Shown here piece after piece: positions 19,717 to 28,028 of a DNA stretch of 64,000 nt. This stretch comes from JAZBPO01 sp963691775 (GTDB lineage: Bacteria > Pseudomonadota > Gammaproteobacteria > Pseudomonadales > Azotimanducaceae): contig OY829369.1 of the NCBI GenBank assembly GCA_963691775.1, positions 3,534,001 to 3,598,000 on the forward strand, in the 5' to 3' direction. Positions within the stretch are counted from its first letter, which is position 1, and every line of letters begins with the position of its first letter. The translations under genes were made by a program, and so were the position numbers. The notes under the pieces are model-generated. The model saw only the letters and a program-made list of their open reading frames with translations, ran no database searches and was not told where the DNA came from.

Positions 19717-20394
19717 GTGGATTACGATGAAGTTGTTCTCGGGCGTCGCAGCACGCGCGGCTATAAAAAGGATCCGGTGCCGAAGGCGCTGATCGAGGAG
19801 ATTCTCGCGCTGGCGATGCGCTCTCCGTCGTCAATGAACACCCAGCCCTGGAACTTCACCGTAGTCTCGGGCGATGTGCTTGATCGAATCCGAGCCGGCA
19901 ATACGGAGCGAAATCTCGCGGGCGTGCCGCACTCGCGAGAGTTCCGCATCGGCAAGGCCTTCGAAGGCGAGCATCGATTCCGCCAGGTCGGTGTCGCAAA
20001 GCAGTTGTTCGCGGCCATGGGGATCGCGCGTGAGGACAAGGAAGGTCGCCAGGACTGGGTGCTGCGCGGCTTCCGCCAGTTCGACGCGCCGGTCTGCGTG
20101 ATCGTCACCTACGACCGCGTACTCGCCGACAGCGATGATACGGCGTTCGACTGCGGTGCTGTCACGACGGCGCTGGTGAATGCAGCCTGGTCGCGTGGTC
20201 TCGGCGCGGTGATCAACAGCCAGGGGATCATGCAGTCGCCGGTGGTGCGCGAGCATGCCGGTATCCCGGAGGACCAGGTGATCATGAAGGCGGTTGCGCT
20301 GGGCTGGCCCGACGAGAGCTTCCCGGCCAATGCAGTGGTTTCCGAGCGCAAGAGCGTGCAAGAAGCCGCCCGCTTCTTGGGCTTCGACGACTGA
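19717..20394 (+). CDS. Nitroreductase family protein
   Basis: A 225-residue FMN-dependent oxidoreductase of the nitroreductase fold. The N-terminal GRRSTRGYKKDPVPKALIEE and SPSSMNTQPWNF segments are the usual FMN-phosphate binding and dimer-interface motifs; GLGAVINSQGIMQ and VIMKAVALGWPDE complete the FMN site near the C-terminus. Such enzymes reduce nitro compounds, quinones or related electron acceptors with NAD(P)H; the natural substrate is unknown. The start is GTG at 19717, eight bases after AAGGAGA at 19702-19708; the frame upstream is open but not conserved. Confidence 0.9.
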   Translation: MDYDEVVLGRRSTRGYKKDPVPKALIEEILALAMRSPSSMNTQPWNFTVVSGDVLDRIRAGNTERNLAGVPHSREFRIGKAFEGEHRFRQVGVAKQLFAAMGIAREDKEGRQDWVLRGFRQFDAPVCVIVTYDRVLADSDDTAFDCGAVTTALVNAAWSRGLGAVINSQGIMQSPVVREHAGIPEDQVIMKAVALGWPDESFPANAVVSERKSVQEAARFLGFDD

Positions 20395-20719
20395 GTCTGA
20401 GGCACTCGTGGATCGCCTTCTTGCAGCAGGACCGTCGTGCGCTTGGGGGCAATGGAGACCTCAGGATCACTCCGCGTGATGAGGTATTGGAAGCGCTGCT
20501 TTTTGGAATGACGGAGATGCAGACGGCGTCCCCACGCCCACCGAAGGTGCCCTGCAGAGCATGAGCCGGGTTTCAGCGACGAGTCTTCGTACGCGGGGCG
20601 CTGATGTGTTCGGTGCGGCGGGTCGTCGCATCCCGCTCTGGTCGCGGGCCCGGGCCCGTACGGACAGGGGCGGTACCCTCGATATCGTGGATGTGTACTT
20701 CGCGCCATAGGATTCGGTG
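20395..20719. other. Intergenic gap, no gene recognised
   Basis: About 325 bases between the nitroreductase gene and the frameshifted gene at 20720. No supported gene or regulatory site. Confidence 0.4.
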
Positions 20720-21680
20720 ATGCGGGGACGGTTCTTTGCAGTTCTAGTCATCGTCGGGGGGCTGCTGGCGTGGGCGGCGCGCGCGCTTATCTGGTCGCCG
20801 GTGGACGATGGTCGGATCCAAGGGGCCGTCGGCGTGGTGCCGGTCCCGGTCCCGGTCCCGGTCCCGGTCCCGGTCCCGGCCCCGGCTCAAGAACGCGCAG
20901 CCCTCGTTCTAAGTCGATCGCCCCCCCCGGTTCTCGAGTTTGACCCAGTCGACTTCGATGACAACCAACCCGCGGGCTACTTTTCCGTCTCTACCATTAC
21001 GACGTTCGGGACCTATCCGCTCACGCCGCTGGAGGTCTACGAGCGGAACATCTCTGCCGCGGAATCCGGAGATGCGGCCGCAATGCACCGTGTCTCCAAA
21101 GCCTTTAGAGAGTGCGCGAAGGCGCCGAGATCTAGGGAGCACTTCGAGCGCTTCTATCTGACCAACGCCGCGCTCGAGTCGTTGTGGGGTCAGTTCGAGA
21201 ACGCGCTCGCTCGGTGCGAAGGGCTTTCGCAGAGGTTCCCGGAGGACGTTGCGTTCTCTGATCTCCAGTTGGAGTGGCGAGACCGAGCGGCCGAGGCACT
21301 CGGCCGAGGCAGGACACCTCACGGCGCAGGCCGAGTGGATCATGGATGAGATCGACGGCGAGATTGCGGGGGACCCGCGAAACGAGGAACTGCGTGAGAT
21401 CCTTGCGGAAGCACTCCAAGTCGACGGTCACGTTGCTTTCTACCAGATGGCGCAATACCTGGATCGCGTCGCCTACCCCGAGGAGAACTCGCCGGAGCAG
21501 GCCGCTGTCGAGAGAGGGTTGTCGGATGCATCGGTGTGGCGCATCGCTGGCTGTAGGCGTCACGCCGGCTGTGATGAGCGAACGTTCCTGGGTCTCCTGC
21601 AGGCGCAGTGGTACGAGTACGAGCTAGGTGAGTTCCTGGATCGCGTCGCTGCAGTTGAGGCCTCCGTTCCGGCGCAGTGA
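20720..21680 (+). pseudogene. Exported alpha-helical protein gene with a +13-bp frameshift
   Basis: The first frame encodes a signal/anchor segment (FFAVLVIVGGLLAWAARALIW), a Pro-Val dipeptide run and a helical region resembling Sel1/TPR-like repeats (LEVYERNISAAESGDAAAMHRVSKAF). At about 21288-21311 the 11-mer CGGCCGAGGCA occurs twice, separated by CT. Deleting one 13-bp unit joins the first frame directly to the second, giving DRAAEAGHLTAQAEWIMDEI and a continuous ~315-residue protein ending at 21680. As it stands the first frame stops at 21349. The start is ATG 20720 (GTG 20717 also possible). The function is unknown; the intact protein would be a membrane-anchored periplasmic protein. Confidence 0.7.
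20841..20886 (+). repeat. Hexanucleotide repeat (GGTCCC)n encoding a Pro-Val run
   Basis: About seven near-perfect copies of a 6-bp unit, GGTCCC with GGCCCC at the end, inside the signal-anchored gene at 20720-21680. It encodes a (Pro-Val)n linker after the membrane segment. Because the unit is a multiple of three, slippage here changes linker length without shifting the frame. Confidence 0.9.
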
Positions 21681-22049
21681 TTGCCGCCAAGATGCCCTGC
21701 GCGACAGCGCGCGGTGTTCGCGTCGGCGCATCGCTGGCGGCGACTGGTCTCTGGCGGCCGGCGCTGCATCGAAACCGCGGTGAAAAGCGTGGCCGTCGTT
21801 TGCCCGCCAGGCCCTGCGCCCGCGGCCGTAGGGTCCAAGGCAGAGTGGCGGCCCTGTGGAAGTCCTCGATCTACGCCTCCGGTGCCGCTGCGCTGCCGGC
21901 TGTTGCTCTGCGCCGTTGAGGGCTGCTCCTCTATGGTCCGCACCCGCGCACACCGATCCGTAGTACTTGTGGGCCGACGAGTGTCGGCAAGCGACGCAGA
22001 TGCGGGTACCGGCGTACACTCACGTTGCGCAGCCGAAACGCGGCGACTT
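21681..22049. other. Upstream region of the DUF11 gene
   Basis: About 370 bases between the frameshifted gene and the DUF11 protein gene. The frame of the DUF11 gene is open through it, but the translation is Arg/Pro-rich and lacks conserved character, so it is treated as leader sequence. Confidence 0.4.
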
Positions 22050-25000
22050 ATGTTCGAACGACCGTCCGACTCATGGAATCGGCACTCCGCCTCGCTGGCT
22101 GACACACGGCGGGGTGCGGGTCGCGCGATCGCGGTCTGGTTCTTCATTTCCCTGCTCTGGTCGTCCGACGCAGCGGCCATCATCACGCTGCCCGCGAGCA
22201 CCGGGCTGTGGCATCAGACCAGCGGCCCGGAGCGCTGTGCTTCTATCGGCGATTGGTACACGTCGACCCGGTCGAGCGGCTGCAACGGCACGCCGAGCGG
22301 TAACCCGCTGCGCCATGAGTTTCAGATTCGTGTGCCGGCTTCCGATCTCACCAGCGGCTCGGCTGCCATCCGCGTGATCGACGCCGAATCTCGTGAGGGC
22401 AGTTCCGATGTCGATGAAGTTCAGGGCGATCGCGACCCGGTGCGCTTCTGGATGGTCGACGAGAACGGCTTTACCGTAAATGACTTCACGGTCACCGAGA
22501 GCAACTCCTCCGACGGAGAAATCCTGACCTTCACGGTCTTTTCGCCCGGCGTTTATACCCTCTATACGGTGACGGGCGCCGACGCGATCTTCAACGACGA
22601 CGCCGTAACGCGGAACGACGACGACAACAGCTGGCGCCTGGAGATCCCGACCGATTCGCAGATCATCTTTTTCGAGGGAACGCTGCAGCACAATCGGGGT
22701 GGCCGGATCGACGTGGATTTGTATTTTTCCGTCGGCGTTGGCGTAACCGGCCTCCAGCTCCGGAACTTTGACGCCGACAGCAACAACATCACGTCGATCA
22801 GCTATCTCTCTGCCGACGGCGTCACGGCCTACAGCGGTACGGTTTCGGGCAACGGCATCTGGAACGGCAGCGGCGCGACCGTTGATACGGGCGCCGATAT
22901 CATCAGCAACCTGCGTACGGGCGCCTCCGGCGGATCGACCGAAGACGTCGGCGTGTGGACGGTTCGAATTCGCGGCTGGACGTCGAGCAACCAGGCGATC
23001 TTCGAGGTTCTGGATGAGCAGGGTAACCCGCTCCCGGTCGCGGACGACGATGATGAGAATGCCGCCACGAGCTCCGGCAGCTGGGCCGTGGCCGGCGATA
23101 CGGATCTACCGGTCTCGGTGGGCCAATCCATAGATCATCCCTTCACGGTGACGAATGACTTCAATGCGCAGGACCTCGTTAATCTGACCGTGAGTGGCAC
23201 GGCGGCAGGATTCTCGACGGCGTTCTACGACGCGACGGGCACGACGTTGCTCACGGACTCCAACAGCGATGGGGTCATCGATACCGGACCAATCGCCGCT
23301 GCGGGCAGCTTTGATGCAATCCTGCGCGTATCGACAACCGTAGCGGGCACCGATACGAGCGTAATCACCGGCACCTCACTCCTGGCAACGGCCTTCAATG
23401 TCGCGCCCTTCGATCGTACCGTGACGAAAATCACGCGAGCCGTTGATGTCGCTGTGGACAAGAGCGTGGAGGATCTTGACGGTGGCGACGTGGACGTAGA
23501 CGACGTCCTCGAATACACGATTACGCTCACCAACAGCCTGGCAACGCCCGCGACGGGCATCAGCGTTTCCGACAATGTAACGGCGCTTCTCGGAAACCTT
23601 GAGCTCGACCCCCTCTCCGGATCGCCGACGAACAACTCGGATCTCGGCGCGAACCTCATCAGCATCTCGAACATCACGGTTCCCGCCTCTGGTTCCTACT
23701 CGATCGTCTTTCGCGGAACGGTGAGCGGCGCAGTGCCCGGCGATGCGATTTCGAACACTGTTGACGTCACCAATGGTGCCGTCGTCTATGCGGCGAGCGC
23801 GGCGACGCTTACGGTAGCGCCGTCCGCCGTGCCAGCGCAGGGCACGAAACAGCTGTATTTGGATATCTCCGACGACGGCGACAGTTCCGTGCCCATCGAT
23901 ATTTCGCGAGACCTGCCCACGATCCCACTAAATCGTGACGATGACGCGCGCGTCCGTCTCGACGGTGACGATGAGTCCGCGACCTGGGCGATTGATGTCG
24001 AGCTGGCGGCGCCGCTGACCTTCAACGTCGCGACCAGCAGCGTCGTGCTTTTCGTGCGAGAAACGGGCCCGGGGTCTCTTCGAGACATCCGGGTGGAGGT
24101 GCTCTGCGACAACGCCGTCCTGCTCACTCAGGAGCGGGCCGACATTTTCCTTAACACGTCGGGCACGAACCCCACTCAGGTCATCTTTTCAGCGCTCACG
24201 CCTGCCGGCGGAAGTGCGACCTGCACCGCTTCAGAGGCCAATACGACCCCCCTCGCGTTGCGCGTGACCAACGCAAGCGGCCCGGCGAGCGAGGACATCC
24301 GCGTCCATGCCAGGTCGCGCCTGTTCTCCGGAACGGAGTTCGAGAAACGCTCGCGCCTGATCCTGGACGCAACGACCATCATCAACGTCGACTCGCTCGG
24401 CTCCTTCACAGCTGCAAGCCCTGGGATCGGCACGCGCATCGTCTATACACCGGGTGACACAGCCTGGATCCGGGCCGTGGTCTCTGATCCCTTCGGCGCC
24501 CAGGACATCACAGGCGCCGAACTCGTCGTCACGCCCCCGATCGGGCCCACGCTGGGGCCCTTCACCATGTCCGAGGCCGTCGCCGTGGAGACGGCGGCCA
24601 CGAAGACCTATGAGTTCGAAATCTCCGCGGACATCTCCGATCCGGGGGGCGACCCAGTGGGCATCTGGGGCCTTTCGGTCACCGCGACGGAAGGCGTGGC
24701 CGGAGAGGAGAATACGGACGGCAACACCGCGTCCTTCGAACTCGGTCTCCCCGACATGCTCATTATGAAGAGTTCGCCAGGCGTCTATTCGGACCCTGTG
24801 AACGGGAGTAGCGCCGGAGCGAATCCGAAGCGGATTCCAGGCGCAGTCGTGAACTACGTCATTCAGGTCTCCAATCAGGGCCGTGGGCGCGCCAGCAACC
24901 TCTCTGTCACAGATACGCTGCCGGCTTCGCTCTTGCTTGCTACCGACTCGGGCGGCGCGGGCGGTGATCCTATTAGCTTCAGCGCGGGAAGTTCGGGCCT

Positions 25001-25178
25001 GAGCTACAGCTATTCCGCAGCCTCTCTGGTAACGAGCGGTGGCAGCCCCACCGATAGCGACATGGATGGCTGCTTCGATAACGTCACGGGCATAGAAATT
25101 GAGCCGGTGGGCGATATGGCCGGCGAGGCGCCCCCCGCGACCAGCTTCACCTTCAGCTATAGAGCCTGCCTGCAGTAG
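22050..25178 (+). CDS. Large secreted surface protein with DUF11 domains
   Basis: A 1042-residue exported protein. After a charged N-terminus comes a signal core (AIAVWFFISLLWSSDAAA). The mature part is Gly/Ser/Thr/Asp-rich and beta-stranded, with at least two DUF11-type (conserved repeat) domains: one around VDVAVDKSVEDLDGGDVDVD and VLEYTITLTNSLATPATGIS (about residues 465-590) and one near the C-terminus around VVNYVIQVSNQGRGRASNLS and VTDTLPASLLL. Asp-rich stretches such as ADDDDEN may bind Ca2+. DUF11 proteins are extracellular or cell-surface structural proteins. No sortase, PEP-CTERM or autotransporter signal is seen at the C-terminus, which ends in FSYRACLQ. The start at 22050 is the ATG nearest the signal peptide. 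Confidence 0.8.
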   Translation: MFERPSDSWNRHSASLADTRRGAGRAIAVWFFISLLWSSDAAAIITLPASTGLWHQTSGPERCASIGDWYTSTRSSGCNGTPSGNPLRHEFQIRVPASDLTSGSAAIRVIDAESREGSSDVDEVQGDRDPVRFWMVDENGFTVNDFTVTESNSSDGEILTFTVFSPGVYTLYTVTGADAIFNDDAVTRNDDDNSWRLEIPTDSQIIFFEGTLQHNRGGRIDVDLYFSVGVGVTGLQLRNFDADSNNITSISYLSADGVTAYSGTVSGNGIWNGSGATVDTGADIISNLRTGASGGSTEDVGVWTVRIRGWTSSNQAIFEVLDEQGNPLPVADDDDENAATSSGSWAVAGDTDLPVSVGQSIDHPFTVTNDFNAQDLVNLTVSGTAAGFSTAFYDATGTTLLTDSNSDGVIDTGPIAAAGSFDAILRVSTTVAGTDTSVITGTSLLATAFNVAPFDRTVTKITRAVDVAVDKSVEDLDGGDVDVDDVLEYTITLTNSLATPATGISVSDNVTALLGNLELDPLSGSPTNNSDLGANLISISNITVPASGSYSIVFRGTVSGAVPGDAISNTVDVTNGAVVYAASAATLTVAPSAVPAQGTKQLYLDISDDGDSSVPIDISRDLPTIPLNRDDDARVRLDGDDESATWAIDVELAAPLTFNVATSSVVLFVRETGPGSLRDIRVEVLCDNAVLLTQERADIFLNTSGTNPTQVIFSALTPAGGSATCTASEANTTPLALRVTNASGPASEDIRVHARSRLFSGTEFEKRSRLILDATTIINVDSLGSFTAASPGIGTRIVYTPGDTAWIRAVVSDPFGAQDITGAELVVTPPIGPTLGPFTMSEAVAVETAATKTYEFEISADISDPGGDPVGIWGLSVTATEGVAGEENTDGNTASFELGLPDMLIMKSSPGVYSDPVNGSSAGANPKRIPGAVVNYVIQVSNQGRGRASNLSVTDTLPASLLLATDSGGAGGDPISFSAGSSGLSYSYSAASLVTSGGSPTDSDMDGCFDNVTGIEIEPVGDMAGEAPPATSFTFSYRACLQ

Positions 25179-25814
25179 TGGGACGTCAGGCCTGAGCACT
25201 CCGGCATGCAATAGATTCCTCAATGCTCGCAGCTCTGTAGCCGCAAGATCGTGCCTCGGCAATCGATTGCCTGCTGTGTCGCCGCAAGGCGCGTCGGCGA
25301 GCGTTCTCGGGAAACACCCCCTGACCTGCCTTCCGCTCTTCGGACCGGCTGAATCTCGACGGGATGGCCCCAGCGAAAAGAAGCCAGAGGGAACGCCTCT
25401 TCGCCGAGGGGCAGACGGCTCGGATTCTGCGAGAGCTTGACGAGAAGTGTGCGGCGGCGGCGGTGAAGGCGCGCGGGTGTCAGCGAGCTGACCGTCCATA
25501 CGCGGCGCTGGGCCTACGGCGAACCCAAGGCGAACGACATACGCCATGTTGGTCGATCGAGCAGCTGCCTGAGGCAGCGCCAGCTAGGGCCACCTTCAGC
25601 CAAGCTGTGGTCCGAAGAGATCAAGCAGAACGTATGTCCAGCTGGCGTACCCGTGGGGCCGCCCAGGAATATCAAAGTGATTTGGGATTCGCCCGCATCG
25701 GCGGGCGTGAGTAGGTGTCTTTCCAGGCGCGCTGCGGTCTCGGTGAGGGCTGCGGCGGCAGCGGATTCTCAAGGACGAGCATCAGCAAGACCCCCGAACT
25801 TGACAGCGTCCGCC
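25179..25814. other. Intergenic gap between convergent genes
   Basis: About 640 bases. A 116-codon plus-strand frame (25364-25714) is present but has no domain and an implausible composition, so it is not called. No clear terminator was found. Confidence 0.4.
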
Positions 25815-27206
25815 CTAGGTCGATTCGGCGAGAAGCCGAGTCAAGTTTTCAATGCTCGCCGCAACCTGGTTGAACGCGGCCGCAACGGCTGGATCGGAGG
25901 GGTCGGGATCGGGTACGTCTGCTTGTGTGAAACCGTCCAGGCGCGAACGCTTCAACCACGCCTGGAGTGCCGGATCACCCGCCCATGTCGCCATAGCCAG
26001 CGTGTTGGCGAGGTTGACGCGCAGGTAGTCCAGCGCCGAATCCGGGTGCGGGATCGGCGTGCATAGCGCGTTGCGTTCTGCGTCGCTCGCGTAGCTGACG
26101 GCAACGTGTCCGATGAAGGCGGCGCTGAAGACCTGCTGGCAAAAGCGAATTGCCTGCAGCGTGATCTGCCCTCCAGCGAAAATGGGCGTCGCTGGGCGAA
26201 GGGCGAGGCCGTCGGCCGTGCAGTCGATGTGGAGGGTTCCCGTATCGGTGGGTGCTTCGCCGTGCTCGAGTTCTATGACCGAGCTCTGCAGAGCCACTAC
26301 GCGCCCCTTGCGGATAATGCCCGGGCGCAGGGCTCGCAGGGCTTCAAGCTCGCGCTCGGTTACCGTTGCGCAGCGGTACATGGACGGTTCCACGTCTCTA
26401 TCAAGACGCAGCAGCTGACCTGAAGCCTCGACGCCGGAAAACAGCGCCTCGACGCTGTTCGCTTCGGCGAAGATCTGGCTTTGTGCCATAAAGACGCGCT
26501 GGGCCGCGTCCACGCCAACGCGTCCCGGCTGAATGTTGGCGCGATTCAGATACCACGAGTCGCGGGGCATCACCCAGCGTATCGAAGCGGCTTCAACGCC
26601 GTGTTGAAGCAGAAACAGACACGCATCCATGCCTGTCTTACCCGCACCGATCACAACGAAGCGATCGAAATGCCCGATCTGCTCGGGTACGGCATTGACC
26701 GCTACACAGTGTGCGTCGTCGTCTACGGGAAAGGGCGGCGGCCGCATGGAAGGTACGGTGACGTTCATATAGCTCGCGTCGACCACGGTCTGCGCGTGAA
26801 CCTCCGTGACCTGGTCACCGCCAAGGGACCGGCAGCGTCCGGCCCCTTCGTATTCGTGCATTGGCAGGAAGCGCACCCTGCCGGAGGGCAGAAACTGCTG
26901 CTGCATCACCTGGTCGAAATAGGCGCATACCTCCCCGCTCGTAGCCAGTTCCGCAAGGCCGGCGTTCCATCCCGCAGCGTCGATGGCGTCACTGCCCAAG
27001 TCCCGAGAGTTGACGCCGTAGAAGGCGGAGGGCTGATGCAGCCGCACGAAAGGATATGCGCGCGTCCAGTGGCCGCCCGGTCGGTGATAGCGGTCGATCA
27101 GCGTGACCGTCGCATCGGACTCCGCGAGGATGCTGTCCGTGAATGCCATGCCCATGGCGCCCGCGCCGATGACGAGGTAGTCGCTTTCCAAGGTGGACTC
27201 AGACAT
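25815..27206 (-). CDS. FAD/NAD(P)-binding oxidoreductase (flavin monooxygenase-like)
   Basis: A 463-residue flavoprotein with two Rossmann motifs: YLVIGAGAMGMAF near the N-terminus (FAD) and FVVIGAGKTGMDACLFLL near residue 185 (NAD(P)H). The segment RYHRPGGHWTRAYPFVRLHQPS resembles the FAD-contacting region of flavin-containing monooxygenases. The substrate is unknown. The start is taken at ATG 27206 (MSESTLESDYL), with GAGG ten bases upstream; ATG 27218 is a close alternative. It diverges from the membrane protein gene at 27396 across an AT-rich interval. Confidence 0.82.
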   Translation of the reverse strand: MSESTLESDYLVIGAGAMGMAFTDSILAESDATVTLIDRYHRPGGHWTRAYPFVRLHQPSAFYGVNSRDLGSDAIDAAGWNAGLAELATSGEVCAYFDQVMQQQFLPSGRVRFLPMHEYEGAGRCRSLGGDQVTEVHAQTVVDASYMNVTVPSMRPPPFPVDDDAHCVAVNAVPEQIGHFDRFVVIGAGKTGMDACLFLLQHGVEAASIRWVMPRDSWYLNRANIQPGRVGVDAAQRVFMAQSQIFAEANSVEALFSGVEASGQLLRLDRDVEPSMYRCATVTERELEALRALRPGIIRKGRVVALQSSVIELEHGEAPTDTGTLHIDCTADGLALRPATPIFAGGQITLQAIRFCQQVFSAAFIGHVAVSYASDAERNALCTPIPHPDSALDYLRVNLANTLAMATWAGDPALQAWLKRSRLDGFTQADVPDPDPSDPAVAAAFNQVAASIENLTRLLAEST

Positions 27207-27239
27207 CCGCTTTTGCCTCATCAAGGCTGCTCAGGACCC

Positions 27240-27275
27240 TAGCATGCGAAATAATTATCACTTGTAAAAGGGTGG
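27240..27275. promoter_or_regulatory. AT-rich promoter/operator region between divergent genes
   Basis: A distinctly AT-rich block in GC-rich surroundings, containing GAAATAATTATC. Read leftward it gives TTTACA and TGATAATTATTT, which could be part of a promoter for the oxidoreductase gene. The half-site TGATAAT is Fur-box-like, but the other half matches poorly, so iron control is only a possibility. Confidence 0.35.
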
Positions 27276-27395
27276 CATTGACGTCCGGGCGAAAGCTGGC
27301 TCGGTGCCCCGCTGTCGCCTAAGGTGAATCTCGCTGCAGCGCTGCGGCCTGCACCGTGGGCCGGGACCAATACAGAGCGGGCAAGGAGGGTTGTC

Positions 27396-27989
27396 GTGCT
27401 GTCATCCACTGAGCTTCTTCCGCTGACGACGGGTCTTCAGATCGTCCTGTGGATCGAGGCGATCATCTATCTGGGCCTTGGCCTCTTCGAGCTCTTCGAT
27501 GACTTCCTGGTGCGCCCAAAGCCGTGGATGTTCACCGAAGGACGGGCGAACGGCTGGCTCGTGCTGCAGCACAAGGTGGGCCACAAGATGCATGCGGGCA
27601 TTTGCTTCCTGCTCGGCTTCATCGCCGCCAACGGTCTGTTCGAGGGGGCAGTCACGCGCTTTGAACTGGAGCTCATCTTCGTGAGTTTCGCGGTCTTGAT
27701 GCCGACTATCCTTGCCCTCCTCCCGCCGGGTCGTATCGGTGTTCTCGGGCTGATCCTTAAACCGGAGTTCTGGCTCCAGTTCGTAATGTTCGCACTTGCC
27801 AGTGACCTTGTTCGTCCCGCCGTCTTGGGGCTCTGCCTGCTCCTCAACCTCTGGGGAATCATCGTATATCTGCTGCATACGAGGCGGACGCTTTTCGTCC
27901 CTTATCGCTACGAGACCTTCCGGCAAGACTGTGCAGCAGCAGAGGGGGAAGCTCTGGCCTCCCGGATGGATCGTCTGGCTGGCAAGTAG
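27396..27989 (+). CDS. Polytopic membrane protein of unknown function
   Basis: A 197-residue inner-membrane protein with about five hydrophobic segments (starting LQIVLWIEAIIYLGLGLFEL, then AGICFLLGFIAANGLF, LIFVSFAVLMPTILALL, EFWLQFVMFALAS and VLGLCLLLNLWGIIVYLL) and a short charged C-terminal tail. I do not recognise a named family. The start is GTG at 27396, supported by AAGGAGG at 27383-27389; the frame upstream to 27324 lacks this support. Confidence 0.75.
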   Translation: MLSSTELLPLTTGLQIVLWIEAIIYLGLGLFELFDDFLVRPKPWMFTEGRANGWLVLQHKVGHKMHAGICFLLGFIAANGLFEGAVTRFELELIFVSFAVLMPTILALLPPGRIGVLGLILKPEFWLQFVMFALASDLVRPAVLGLCLLLNLWGIIVYLLHTRRTLFVPYRYETFRQDCAAAEGEALASRMDRLAGK

Positions 27990-28028
27990 CGTTCGGACGG
28001 CGCGGCGCAGTAGCCGCACTGAATCGAT

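Noticed and set aside
24231..25547. A 438-codon minus-strand frame opposite the DUF11 gene
   Set aside because: High-GC shadow frame, Arg/Gly-rich, no domain, while the plus strand has a signal peptide and DUF11 domains.
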